DNA from: Owenia fusiformis
Taxonomy: Eukaryota; Annelida; Polychaeta; Sabellida; Oweniidae
Length of the DNA stretch: 64,000 nucleotides
Assembly: GCA_903813345.2 (NCBI GenBank)
Contig: CAIIXF020000005.1
Span: 37,577,375 to 37,641,374, forward strand
Direction: 5' to 3'
How positions within the stretch are numbered: the first letter of the stretch is position 1; each line of letters starts with the position of its first letter. This document shows positions 10,501 to 21,122 of this stretch, in pieces. The position numbers and the translations under genes were made by a program. The notes beneath the pieces are model-generated. The model did not search any database. It saw only the letters and a program-made list of their open reading frames with translations, and was not told the origin of the DNA.

Positions 10501-11735
10501 CATGGCGTCTAAGATATGGTTTTGACTTTTACATAGTCTACAAGTTGTGAGGCGACCCCCTCCACTTCATAGCTCCCCACACGAGTGTGTGAGAATGTGT
10601 TCAGTCATGTAGTGGGAGTGGGACACATGGGCGTGTACATGTAGCTTTACAGTCTAACCTCTTATTTACAATATTTCACAAACTATTTAGTATATATTTT
10701 GGGAGGGGACACATGGGCTTGTACCTTTAAACTTTAACCTCTTATTTACAATATTCCATAAACTATTAAACACCAATTATAAATTGAGAATATAAGAGCA
10801 AATCGCAATCCAAATGCTTTGAATTGCTGTTTTCAATGTCAAAATTACAAATATGTAGGTGTCAATGCAAAAATGAGAGTACCTTTCAAATCTTTTTATC
10901 ATGCAATTTTCAATCACACTTCAATTTGTTTATAGACGTAGTTATTAAATAAATTGTAAAATACCTTATGGTATGTGACCTTCAAGTAAGTATGGCATTT
11001 TTCCACCTATGATTCGTTTACATTTATTATACGGATTAAAATTACTTTGTTCAATATTGTTCCCAAGTTTTTATCCCACTCCAATGTTTACTTATGGTAT
11101 CTGAATGTTACCAGAATAATTACCACACTGCAGTTTATATGAAGTTTAATTTTAATACAGTAGAATAGTTTATGTAGAACACATGAAAACTCAAACCTCA
11201 TTACTAGAATAGTAGGCTACTCACACGGGCTATTACATCCTTTACGACATCCGTACTTAAAATTTTGCCTACTCTTGAATTGTATACCTGCGTTGTCAAC
11301 CCCACCCCATTATTCTTCTCTACAGGTTAAAAGGAAATTGGGATCAGAAACGCAGGTTTTATTATCCATGATTCATTCAAATACCAACCCCCCATTGCAT
11401 TTGTCTCTATATATGTACCAATAGGTGGGCCATGCAATATATTTTTGTGTCAGGCACCAGGCACGGAAATAACTGTATCTAAGCTATTGATGCGAGACTT
11501 CCCATTGTACTCGATTCTAGCACTGGCAAAACACCAAGACAAACAATTCGTGAGACATCAGTATATATAGAAGTCCATATCATCAATCTCTCACCAATGA
11601 TCTTGTTCAGAAATACCCCAACCGGTGAATCAAGCTGGCCTATGACTTCCAAATATAATATAACCACTACTCACTTGCTGCTGTGCTGACTTGACCAAGC
11701 AGCCATACAGAGAATAATACGAAACACTGGAGCAT
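835..11735 (-). CDS. EGF / beta-helix / multi-pass membrane protein, six-exon gene model
   Basis: Model: complement of join(835-4502, 4701-4837, 5026-5155, 5504-5638, 10311-10424, 11675-11735). All junctions are GT..AG with matching phases, and the total is 4245 nt, or 1414 residues plus TGA. Order: signal peptide (1-20), two EGF domains (about 21-103), a six-cysteine region (about 104-192), a parallel beta-helix with GGA(I/V)-type motifs (about 193-730), a cysteine-rich linker (about 735-800), then roughly eight or nine hydrophobic spans (about 803-1315) and a cytoplasmic tail. This looks like a surface receptor or channel-like protein. Its ligand and activity are unknown. Similar uncharacterised beta-helix/membrane proteins occur in marine invertebrates (from memory). 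The C-terminal spans could be TRP-like, but I cannot show it. Confidence 0.85.
4701..4837 (-). CDS. exon 5, cysteine region part 2
   Basis: The acceptor TTATTATATCCAG and donor CTG|GTACGA bracket a 137-nt exon, phase 2 in and phase 1 out. It encodes about 46 residues with four cysteines (RIYCQHFTNATSLPE, then MSMCYEVD and DLCCKRTL). It leads directly into the beta-helix exon. I do not recognise the domain. Confidence 0.75.
5026..5155 (-). CDS. exon 4, cysteine region part 1
   Basis: The acceptor TCACATTTTTGCAG and donor CAG|GTAGTA bracket a 130-nt exon, phase 1 in and phase 2 out. It encodes a stretch starting LELTCPADSWGFSMG and ending KWNTMDYY. With the next exon it makes a region of about 90 residues with six cysteines between the EGF domains and the beta-helix. 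No known family was recognised. Confidence 0.75.
5504..5638 (-). CDS. exon 3, EGF-like domain 2
   Basis: A phase 1-1 exon of 135 nt between TTTCATTGTAG and a GTAAGT donor. It encodes a clear EGF-like domain: CALGG, then NVCKNGGTCYI, then LRCLCPPGYVGSKC. Six cysteines have the usual spacing and the typical CxCPPGYxGxxC ending. Phase 1-1 exons are the norm for EGF modules and allow shuffling. Confidence 0.9.
6081..6560. repeat. degenerate tandem repeat, unit about 36-40 bp
   Basis: About ten imperfect copies of a unit containing CACGGTCACACCAGAC, TTTTGCTGGTATTTAGCAT and a short spacer. The same unit appears about twice, inverted, at 9484-9560. The array lies inside the left arm of the larger inverted-repeat element. 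Confidence 0.7.
6690..6975. repeat. three tandem copies of a ~112-bp unit
   Basis: Each copy contains ATGTTTGTATTCTATATTAG, GGGATGYGGTTGC, GCAGCACTGTTTCC and CTAACGCGATT. The third copy is the most diverged. The apparent reading frame across it is a by-product of the repeat. Confidence 0.65.
7171..7230 (+). promoter_or_regulatory. TATA box and possible first exon of the nested zinc-finger gene
   Basis: TATATAAAG at 7171 is followed by ATG at 7203 in the context AGTATGGCGGACATC. Read to a possible donor at 7231 (CACG|GTGTGA), it gives nine codons and phase 1, which would fit the zinc-finger exon at 8321. A stronger donor GTAAGT at 7288 follows a stop codon, so the exon could instead be non-coding. 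Weak evidence. Confidence 0.25.
8321..8530 (+). CDS. zinc-finger exon A (nested gene, partial)
   Basis: The acceptor TTTTGTTTGTAG and donor GATG|GTGCGT bracket 210 nt, phase 1-1, open throughout. It encodes about 70 residues including YHCPCCSRGNF and GHKKAVQHLEGQF, a C2H2-like finger (C-x2-C ... H-x5-H). It joins in frame to the exon at 8807, and that one to 9246. The exons lie on the plus strand inside an intron of the minus-strand receptor gene and inside an inverted-repeat element, so they may belong to a transposon or a captured gene. The protein's ends are not resolved. Confidence 0.5.
8553..8585 (+). mobile_element. single mariner-type terminal repeat
   Basis: ACAGGGTGGTCCAAAAAAGT directly after the donor of zinc-finger exon A resembles the terminal repeat of the mariner relic at 39194. 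No matching opposite end was found nearby, so this is a fragment at best. Confidence 0.3.
8807..8948 (+). CDS. zinc-finger exon B
   Basis: The acceptor TTTGTTTTTAG and donor AAAAA|GTAGGA bracket 142 nt, phase 1 in and phase 2 out. It encodes a C2HC-type finger: HWHCPRCLIAIH, then GHFRDHIRINKC, followed by a lysine run. The phases fit both neighbours. Confidence 0.55.
9246..9386 (+). CDS. zinc-finger gene exon C, acidic linker
   Basis: The acceptor AAAAATAG and donor ATGC|GTAAGT bracket 141 nt, phase 2-2. It gives a basic start (KKKTKRIQYE), then a Ser/Asp/Glu-rich stretch (SNDDSSTTEASDDE) and NLFSQDSHNA. This looks like a disordered nuclear linker after the fingers. No following exon was found before the inverted arm at 9530. 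Confidence 0.45.
10311..10424 (-). CDS. exon 2, EGF-like domain 1
   Basis: A phase 1-1 exon of 114 nt between TTGTTTTGTAG and a GTGAGT donor. It encodes PCTANPCGKNGFCQV and then VCGCLPGHTGVHCKG, an EGF-like domain with six cysteines. The intron below it (5639-10310) contains a large repeat element with its own plus-strand exons. Confidence 0.9.
10605..10780. repeat. direct duplication of ~80 bp
   Basis: Two adjacent copies share GGGACACATGGGC, CTTTAACCTCTTATTTACAA and TATTYCAYAAACTATT. The site is an intron of the EGF/beta-helix gene (10425-11674). The rest of that intron shows nothing recognisable. Confidence 0.6.
11675..11735 (-). CDS. exon 1, signal peptide
   Basis: ATG at 11735-11733 begins a 20-residue hydrophobic leader (MLQCFVLFSVWLLGQVSTAA). 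The exon ends in A|GTGAGT, phase 1, which fits EGF exon 2. This start gives a whole-codon total for the gene. A TATAAAA box lies about 55 bases upstream. The leader would send the protein to the secretory pathway with the EGF and beta-helix parts outside the cell. Confidence 0.85.
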
Positions 11736-11787
11736 AATCCTAGTTCTACACCAATATGTCCGATCACCAAATCGACAAATGTTCACA

Positions 11788-11794
11788 TTTTATA
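11788..11794 (-). promoter_or_regulatory. TATA box of the EGF/beta-helix gene
   Basis: TATAAAA on the minus strand lies 53 bases before the signal-peptide ATG. A start site about 30 bases downstream would leave a 5' leader of about 25 bases. This is positional inference only. Confidence 0.5.
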
Positions 11795-13027
11795 TTGAAC
11801 CCAATTCCAGTCCTACACCTTTGGTTTAGTTTGTTTGCATTTCAATGGTGAATTATGTAGTTTTTGGCTATTTAGCCTCCGTGCTGTGATTTTTCTATAT
11901 TTATATACACGATGTGAATTTTAAGCTGAGCATTGACTCTGACAAATGAACAGGTCATTTGGACGTGATGTATAGTCTCGGTCCATTGCGGACACAACAC
12001 GACACCGCATACTGTAGCCCATATACATATATACCTACTTATGAATAATAAGGCGACCTCTTTATTGGATGTTTAGTGAAAAGATTGGTATCGATATGGT
12101 GAACTAAATTCAACAATGTTTTTCTCTTAACCAATTATTGGAAACATTTTGTAAAAAATAATTTATATATATTTTATATAACTGTTTTTGTTAATTTTTC
12201 TTTTGTTGCAATTGTTTTTTTCCTTTTTACCAATTCTTGAGAATGAAATAAAAAATCTTTCTGAAGCTTGTTTGAACAAAATAGCATATCCAACATTTTC
12301 TTAGATCTCTCAATATTATAGTTATGCAAAGGAAATTTTGGTTAATTAAAAAAACTGTTCAAAGATTTTAAAACAAAATTGATAAAAATTAAGAAAAACC
12401 TTTTATCCTTTTATTTCATTAACGAGATACTTTTTTAAATCAACCAAACGTTGTGTTTATATCATTTTGTTCCAATGAGGTTCGGATAGATGTTTCATTT
12501 CATTCCGAACATATGATACCAAGAACAAAAGAAATGTCTGGTGTGTTTTTTTAAAACAATATAGAGAAACGTATATTTATTTCAAGTTATATTGTTACCA
12601 TTCAAAAGATGGCCATTAAATTGACTTTGACTTTAATTGTGTTCGAACTACTTTCAGAAAAATCCTTCTGAAGCAACTGGCGCTAATCCACAAAGCTAGA
12701 TCTAAATATACTCCCATTATCTAACTTATTGCAATGTAGTCGTCATTCATTGCAATAAAGGTGGCGGACATCTTATAAGTTTAAACAGTTGCACGTTAGT
12801 TGTTAGTATGATAGTGTAAATATAATTAAATAATTGGCGGTACACTAGGTGATCTTTTAAACACGTTCACGGCCTCAGAACAAGAGTCTCTATCTTCTAC
12901 CCACAAAATCATGTTACATAAATTTAAAAGCACAAAGTACAAGACAATATTTGAAAATTGGCACTCATTTTGCACAAGGTTTTACAGCCAAAACTGAACC
13001 TATTTCAAGACGAAAGAGGCCTCATTA
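11795..13027. other. AT-rich spacer between divergent genes
   Basis: This lies between the TATA box of the minus-strand receptor gene and the first candidate plus-strand exon. It is strongly AT-rich (12110-12600) with no coding frame of note. A GGTGGCGGACATC segment near 12760 resembles the ATGGCGGACATC at 7203 and could mark a transcription start, but this is only a short match. Confidence 0.35.
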
Positions 13028-13171
13028 ATGACGAAAGGAACGGAAGGCATTGGAGTCGAAATGCAGTCTGGAAATGCCCGGCTTTTAAGACCAAGAAAGA
13101 TCGACATAGCAGATTTGAAACGCACCTTGCCGAAAGCGACCCCTGGTGAGACCCAATATGAATCAATTGAT
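13028..13171 (+). CDS. possible alternative first exon of the SIMC1-like gene
   Basis: ATG at 13028 opens 48 codons with no stop (starts MTKGTEGIGVEMQ, ends GETQYESID) and ends exactly at a GTGAGT donor, phase 0. An acceptor at 15073-15074 (TTGTTGATATACAG) starts a phase-0 frame (AAFRHGNVKE) that runs straight into the SIMC1-like ATG at 15105. Joined, this adds 58 residues. The promoter-like motifs at 14988-15021 argue for starting at 15105, so this may be an alternative transcript or a chance open frame. Confidence 0.33.
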
Positions 13172-13689
13172 GTGAGTACAATTCTAAAGCTACTGGTAAA
13201 ATAATGAGGATAAACCTTACATGTCCAACTTTACATTTACACTCTAAGATTGGCCAAATCTTAATGGCGAGTAGACGCGTATAATTTAAAAAAATAAAAT
13301 ATATGATTTAAATCTTTCGGAGTAAAGTCCGTCTGCGCCGATTTCAATAACTTCGTACTTGATCAGAACTGGGTTCCAACAGAATTCCTACAAACTCATG
13401 AATAAAATAGTTATTGCATGGAATACTTACTTTTGTCAAAATCAAAATAGAACTCTAGTTAAAAAATATATTGTGCTAAATTATTACCATTTCTTAGTAA
13501 AATGTCGTTCTCCGGTACGTTGCCAAAATTATTCGATGGTACCCCGTTATTATTGGAAGTCTAAATTCAAACAATTAAAACTTTACATTTAAAAATGTGA
13601 TCTTAGATTTTAGCGTAATGAAAGTAGTTTCCAGATTGACGGTATAGGTATTTACTCATCACTGCATGTCTAACATAAGATAATAGCCT

Positions 13690-14300
13690 GGGGGTCATTA
13701 ACAGAACTTTCGCAAAGTTACGAATTCGCAAGTCAATTGTTAATTTTACGAATTTAGTTAATGTGCATTAACAGAACTTTCGTAAATTTACGAACGATTC
13801 GCAAAGTTACGAAAAAATGACGTCACGTATGATTTCGTTCGTAACTTTAATAGCACCCCAGACCCTTTCATAACTTTGCGAATGGCATATTTCTCATCCA
13901 GTTCTTATGTTAGGTATACAGGTTGGCAAAAGGAGATTGTTCTTTATATGCATGCTAAGTTTCAAGCTAAAATATCCACCTATTCTTACATGATAAGCAA
14001 ATATGTTCCTGAGCTGGGAATCTTTGAAATCGCGGAGACAGGTTTAATCACAGCGCGCAATGATATCAAATGACATGATATTTCTATTTGTGCTAAATAA
14101 TGTTATAAGATGACGTCACAATTTGAAATTCGTTTACGAACGATAAAACTTATGAATGACTTACGAAAGTGTTCTGTTAATGGCCAATTCGTAACTTTAC
14201 GAATTCGTAAGTCATTCGTAACTTTTTAAATATTTACGAATTTCATAAAGTTACGAATTACGAATTCGTAACTTTGCGAAAGTTCTATTAATGACCCCCT
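13690..14300. mobile_element. MITE-like element with GGGGTCATTAA ends
   Basis: Inverted ends share GGGGGTCATTAAYAGAACTT followed by TCGCAAAGTTACGAATTCG. The inside repeats TTACGAA/TTCGTAA and GATGACGTCAC in both orientations, so the 610-bp segment can fold back. It has no coding capacity. No clear target duplication was found. Confidence 0.7.
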
Positions 14301-14987
14301 GAATATTTAAGCACGCTCAAAGTTATGTCTCATTTATTAGGAATCACTTTCTTCAGATGTGTTATGGTATTTTTACCACTGAATGAATATAAAATCCATA
14401 CACATAAGTGATCAATAGTTATAAAGACTTTGTTTTTTTAATTTATTGTGTTGCATTGATCACTTCTCATCCATCAGATTCGGCCTCTCAACATGGCGTT
14501 AAACACATATACCGTAATTAACTTTGTATGGCCTAACATAGTTTCTTGTGAGAACAGAAAACACTTTCTAAATGAACCCCGGTATGATAATTTGGGAAAT
14601 ACGTACGTAGCCGCATACAAATAGAATATCAATTCATGAATGAACTCGGTATTTATTATCATTTACTAACACAACTCACGAATAAAACCGTTGAAACAAA
14701 CTTATATTTTTGAGACACATTTGATCAATCACCCATATTATATTCAGTGAGCATTTGCAAGCGACCCTCGTTTAACTTCGTGGTTTAATACACAGTTGTT
14801 ACAGAGAATTTATTCATTACTCAGAGGCACATTATATATTATCAACTGTATAGATAAAAGCTTTCTTAACAAAGGAGCGAAATTAAATTGTTGGAATTGG
14901 AAACGGCGTTGACTATCGATTGATGAGAAAGAACTAATAAAAAGTTGACACATCAATCAGCATGTCTTTTGGGGATTCCCCATTTGT

Positions 14988-15021
14988 CACGTGACTAAAC
15001 TTTCGAAAATCCAAGATGGCG
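14988..15021 (+). promoter_or_regulatory. promoter-type motifs of the SIMC1-like gene
   Basis: CACGTGAC at 14988-14995 is an E-box of USF/TFE type, and CAAGATGGCG at 15012-15021 is a YY1-type motif often found at start sites of housekeeping genes. If transcription starts here, the leader to ATG 15105 is about 90 bases and contains two tiny upstream frames (ATG at 15016 and at 15088, the latter only three codons). Confidence 0.5.
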
Positions 15022-15104
15022 TCTAAATCATAGCACGAATTTTAAAATTTCGATTCTATTTTGTTGATATACAGGCTGCGTTTCGACATGGTAACGTGAA
15101 AGAA

Positions 15105-15260
15105 ATGTCGTTGGGAAAAGGAAAAGTTACTGAGCCGATCTGCATCAGCAGCAATGATGACTCAGATGCAGATATCATCTGTACGTCCTTCAAGAAAGGC
15201 CCACCGGAGATGATAGAAATTGAAGACGATGTTGTGTATACAATCAGTGACGACGATGAT
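15105..15260 (+). CDS. SIMC1: SIMC1-like exon 1, cluster of SUMO-interacting motifs
   Basis: 52 codons, ending phase 0 at a GTAAGT donor. Hydrophobic cores beside acidic or serine runs are typical SUMO-interacting motifs: PICISSNDDSD (11-21), DIICTS (23-28), EMIEIEDD (35-42) and VVYTISDDDD (43-52). The ATG at 15105 was preferred because it follows the promoter motifs closely and puts the first motif near the N-terminus, as in vertebrate SIMC1. Confidence 0.75.
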
Positions 15261-18200
15261 GTAAGTACATGTAAGACTCAGTGTACGATATATTCAGCAT
15301 TAATTATTGATTATACTCAATCACTCTGGCTCAACATCTACATTAATGCTTTGCAAGGGGTTATGAGCTCATTGGAATTGAGCCTGTTTTCTAGGTTGCC
15401 CTGTTAGTGTTTGTAATTCCCTGTGACTCAGAAAAGAACCAACATCTCACATAAAGGTGCTGTTTGCTGTTACCACATGTGTACATGAGATACATTGTAC
15501 TGTCTTGCACAGTAGCCAGGGTTCTCAGAAGTTCCCCGTAATCTAATGTCTTTAGACCCTCTTGCTTCAGAGTCTACTGTAATAGCATTTGGAGACTAAA
15601 AAGTGTCTTCCCGTAGTCTTATTTTACATCTTTGTCACATTATTTGTGGTAAAACTCTTGAAAACATACATTAAAGTGGATAAAAACAAGGAATAGAAAG
15701 ACAGAATAGAAAGACAGGACTCTTAGGAATGCATATTGTGATTAAATAGGAAGATAATCTTAGTAGTATTTTTTTTTAAAGTACTTATAGGATATCTCTG
15801 ATCTCACATGGGGGAGGAGTAGTTGCGATACTACAAAAAATCATGGGTCTAAAGATTTGATGGTGAGAACCCTGATAGCCAACTCTCAGGTCTGTCAACT
15901 GTACGGCAATTTGTCTATTTGTCACACATTAGCTGAAGAAATTGAAGTCACACAATTTTTTTTGTGTGACAGAATAGGCCATGCAAATATGCATTTTGTC
16001 TGATTATTTTGCAAGCAAAAAGTATTTCTGGGGAAGAACATAAAAAAACCAACGCCGAAATGAATGGCGGAATAATTTTGACCAATGTGTTCACAATTTG
16101 AAGGAAGGGGTTCAACGTTTGTAAGTCACTCATTTTAGGTGTTCCCAAGTTGACAGGTGTGTACTCTATCTCAAAAATATGTTTAAGCAGTCAGATTAAT
16201 TTATTTCCCTAGGAAAATAATTTAGAATTTTTATTTGAAGAGAGACTGCATTGTTTTTACCCATGTATGGTCAATTTTATGTATGGGGCACATCGCATGA
16301 AACTGATTCTGTATGGGCAAACAGTAAAGTATGATTCAGTAGTAATTTAATGGAAGTCTACTCATTTTTACATGTACATTGCTTTGAGTATATTTTAGCA
16401 TAAATATTCAGTTTGTTGATATTACAAATCAGTTTATATCTCATGATTTATAAGAGTATTATCTATGGTATATGGCTATATGTTGTTGAAATTGATATAT
16501 ATCAAGGTAACACTATTATGGTATGTTTTTCTTGTGGATACCTTCCCTCTGAAATATACTTCTAACATGCAACAATATTGCCAATAGGATGTTGATTTGG
16601 GCATGTTACTTGTTATTATACCATTTAATAATGTATCAACAGTCACACCTGACTGCCCATACTGTTTAGAAATGATATTATGATAACCAGATTTACCTTA
16701 CTTGCTAGGGGTATAGTCAAATGTGTACATGTATGAACCACCATTTCTGCTGTGAGTAATTTAAGCTTCTTAGAATTTTTGTTAAGTTTAGACAATAGGA
16801 CCGGCTAAAATCGTTCTGATTAGGCAATGACAAGATTATGGATTTTGAAGAAATGTGAACACATTCGTAAAAGATATTGATAGTTGATTTTTCAAATATG
16901 GCTGTTCAATGTTCAAATTAGGAGAATTCACTTCTTTTTAACATTAGAATCTGGGGGAAAATGGGACCAAAAAAGGATATACAGGTTTTATTACACATTG
17001 TTACATCGCTTGTTTAAATGAAAGCAAACAGTTAGCTTTGTAGTACAGTCATATTAGAAACACTTTGAATTGATTAATTAATTAATTGTAATAGCTCTGC
17101 TCATTTGGATTCCCTTGATAATTACTCATATTTATATATGGAGCTTAATAAACACATGACAGAGAATTGTGAATTGATTGATCAATTAATTTTGTATGAC
17201 ACATCATTTAGGCTTTGAATACCAGCAGTCAATAGATAAAAAATTGAAAGTGTATTGCCTTTTTTTGCATTTATAGATCATACTGCGAGGATAATAAAGC
17301 AAGAAGGAGAAACTTATATTAATGCTTTGTTTGGAAATAATGGCAAAGGCAGATAAATCAGATTTCAAAATCACATTTTTGAACAATTTGCCTCGTTGTT
17401 GTAGATAGTATGTTGACATCACAATGTTATTTACAGAATATTATACAAGAACAAAATTGAATTTATTATATATAATTGAACTTATTACAAAATAGCATTT
17501 TTGGTCAACCTGCATAACAATTATAGTTAATATGGTTGGTTAAACAATACCAACAGAAAAACTGGATGAACTATTCATTAACTTATGTTCTTTTTTTTTT
17601 CTTTGTTATGATGATATTGTGATAGTTTCCTGCATTCCCATTTTTTATACTTTTTGTACTGGCATATCTATAAAAACAACATTAGTAACTTGTTAATTAC
17701 ATTTAATTATCCCATCGAACGAAGTTCGGAGGGATATAGGGAACGCCTCCGTCCGTCCGTACGTACGTCCGTCCGTTCGTCCGTCCGTCTGTCCGTCCGT
17801 CCGGGCGATAACTCAAATACCGTTGGCACGATTTTGTTCATATTTTTTACACATATACCCTATGGGGGTAGAAGTTCTGCTCGAAAGCCGATTTTCAAAA
17901 TGGCCGCTCAATTCAAAATGGCGGCCATTTTAGTGCCGATTTTACAGTAATTTAGGTGCAATATGTAAGACTGTAATAGCAATATGTTTTAAATGTAAAA
18001 AAATTATGAAAGACATTAGTAAAGCTATAAATGTAGACATTAAAGAAGCACATGGCAGCCATCTTGAAAAATGGCGGCCTTTATTCATTATTTTACGATT
18101 TTTGCTATAACTCGAAAAGTAGTGGAGCGATTTTGTTCATATTTGGTATGTGAATACTATAAGCATTGCACACTGCCTAAAGACACTTTTGGTAGAAGGC

Positions 18201-21081
18201 GGCCATTTTTCAAAATGGCCGCCATTTTAACGTATATTACTATAACTCAAAAGTAGTGGAGCGATTTTGTTCATATTTGGTATGTGAATACTATAAGCAT
18301 GGCACACCCTCCTATGACACTTTTGGTAGAATGCGGCCATTTTGAAAAAAAATTTGAAAAATGGCCGCCATTTTAACGTATTTTACTATAACTCGAAAAG
18401 TAGTGAAGCGATTTTGTTCATATTTGGTATGTTTCATATTTCATATGTGAATACTATAAGCATGGCACACTGTCTAATGACAATTTGGGTAGTAGGTGGC
18501 CATTTTGAAAAATGGTCACCATTTTTATGTTTTTTACTATAACTTGAAAAGTAGTGAAGCGATTTGGTCATATTTGATATGTGAATACTCATGAGCCTTG
18601 CACACTGTCTCATGACACTTCAGATAGTAGGCAGCCATTTTATAAAAATGGCTGTCATTTTTACATTTTTTACTATAACTCGAAAAGTAGTGGAGCAATT
18701 TTGTTCATATTTGATATGTGAATACTTTAAGCATGGCACATTGTCTAATAAAACTTTGGGGAGTAGTCAGTCATTTTGAAAAATGGCCACCATTTTTATG
18801 TGTGTTATTTTACAAATACATGTATGCGATTTTTCAAAGATTTTATAGGTGGCTACTTAAAAGCATATTATTTCTTCTGATGACAACTTGGCTAGTGAGC
18901 AACCATTTTGAAAATGGTGGCCTTTCTGGTGTGTTGTTTTATGATGTTTGCTATATATTTCGTTTGTAAAAATGCCAGCCATTTCTGTTCGATGGGATTC
19001 GCTACGCTTTGGCGTTACCGTTGTTCTGGTTACAACTGTTTCTGTTCACCTCACCTCTATTATATAAATGTGAAAATATTTTTTTTGCAATGTAATTAAA
19101 TGAATTGTTAGACATATTTTTTGAATGTTGGAAATAATATAGTGCATCATCGAGGTAACTTGAAGAGCAGCACAGAGTGAATTACAAATCTATATTGACA
19201 GGCAATTTATTTCCTACTTTTTCAAATTTTGATAGTATTTTTGACCTTGATGTCTTCAAAAACATCTATACAGCAAACCCAACTGCATTAGTACCAATGT
19301 ACAATTATTTTTGATGTTGCAGGTCACTTTAAAAAATAATAGGTCTTGTCCAATTAAGCTTCAAGAATAACCACTTTTAAATGTTGGCCAAAAATATGTG
19401 TAAAACAATTCCCTAAAATTAAATATGAATATTATAGATTTCTCCACACATGAATGGTTGAAAAGTTCCCTTTAAATCCCACTTTTGTTGATGATTTGTG
19501 ATTGCAAGAATCTAGTGTTTACATGAACCAAAGTCTGTTTGACATCATCAGAGTGAACTATTCACCACTCTCATTTAGGCCATTAAGTCATCAATTCCAA
19601 AAATACGCCTTTAACAATCATCAAAACACTAAAAATCACAAAGTAGTTTTCACAATTATGTTGGGATTATATTAGCTTCCTAGTCAACTCGTACCCAAGA
19701 CAACTCGTACCCAAGACAACTCGTACCCAAGACAACTCGTACCCAAGATTATTGTCAGTATTATGGGTGCATATTAGGGAAAAATTGAGTTTGTAATGCT
19801 TTCATGTTATGATGTGAATCAAATAAGCCTCAATATTTTTGGGGAATTTAGAAGACATTTTTTCTCAATGGACCAGTAAAGCATTTTTTTTATTAAATAA
19901 AAGAAGTGCTTGAAGCGCTTGTTCTCAACATTTTTTTGTCAAACATATATATAAATAAATATAATTACAACATGAGATCTGACACTTGTTCCAAACACTC
20001 ATAAACATACAATATTTTGAAAAATGATTATGAATATGTGGAATAAACATATGTCTATTCACTCCAACATCCCGAATCTGTGACCAATATAAAATTATAG
20101 TCAATATGAATTGACACTCAGTTCAAAATGTCACAAAATTAAATCAATTTCTTCCGAAAATTCTTCTTCAAACTTTAAACTATTCTGAACAGTATGTTAC
20201 AATTATAATATGTATATATCTATTCACATTCCCAGTCCAACGCTTGATTCAAAACAAAATATATACTTGGGTACGAGTTGTCTTGGGTACCAGTTGTCTT
20301 GGGTACGACTTGTCTTGGGTACGAGTTGACCATATGCCATATTGAATTTAGAAATGTTAAAATGCTAACAATTCACCATGTTAATTGCTAAGGTGTTGAT
20401 TGCAATATGACTGATATCATAGCAAACCAAATGGTACTAGAATTAACGCCAATAAATCAAAACAATCCAATGTTAATGTAACCTTATTTTTCAAAGCTGA
20501 ACACAAATAGGAATGATCATTTACTCAGTAGCAGTTATTACCAATAATTAATTATCACAACTTTGTCACAATACATGACTCAGAAAATACATTCTCTTCT
20601 AGGATTTGCCTGATGTGTTGGGAGAAAGCCTACAGCGAAATTGTTCAGCAAAAGCATTCAAGGAAAGTGTCTCATCGCAACAGCATAACAATGAAAACAC
20701 CAGCAATAAAACAGGTATGGTTGCCACCTATTTTTTGAATGAATCGATGTATGTTTCAATATGGATGATTGATTTTGAATGCTATTATAAGGGGAAAGGT
20801 TTATTTTTAAAGATAGTTAAAGAGAGGTTAAACAGACTTACTGTACTCCGGGTATTGTTCGCGTGCGATTTAATTTCGCTTTGTTCGCAAATGTAGTAAA
20901 ATCACGAACATTTGTTGTCGCAAAATTTGTCTTTTAAATCCCCGGGGATTTGACCTGGGACTTTTGATATGTTTCGTTCGGTGTAAAACGTTTCGTCCAG
21001 TGTTGTTTGGCGATAATTCAAAAAAGGGCTAAAATGTCTAACATTTTGAATTGGCTTATTAGGCCAACAAAGGCAAGAACT

Positions 21082-21122
<41 letters not shown>

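Noticed and set aside
12958-13149. Frame ending KCPAF..H..FETHLAESDPW read as a third zinc finger
   Set aside because: It has only one cysteine of the expected pair, and the overlapping ATG frame at 13028 with a clean donor explains the open sequence better.
19683-20330. Regular 16-bp repeats considered as a CRISPR array
   Set aside because: The units are contiguous without spacers, occur as inverted arms and sit in a eukaryotic intron.
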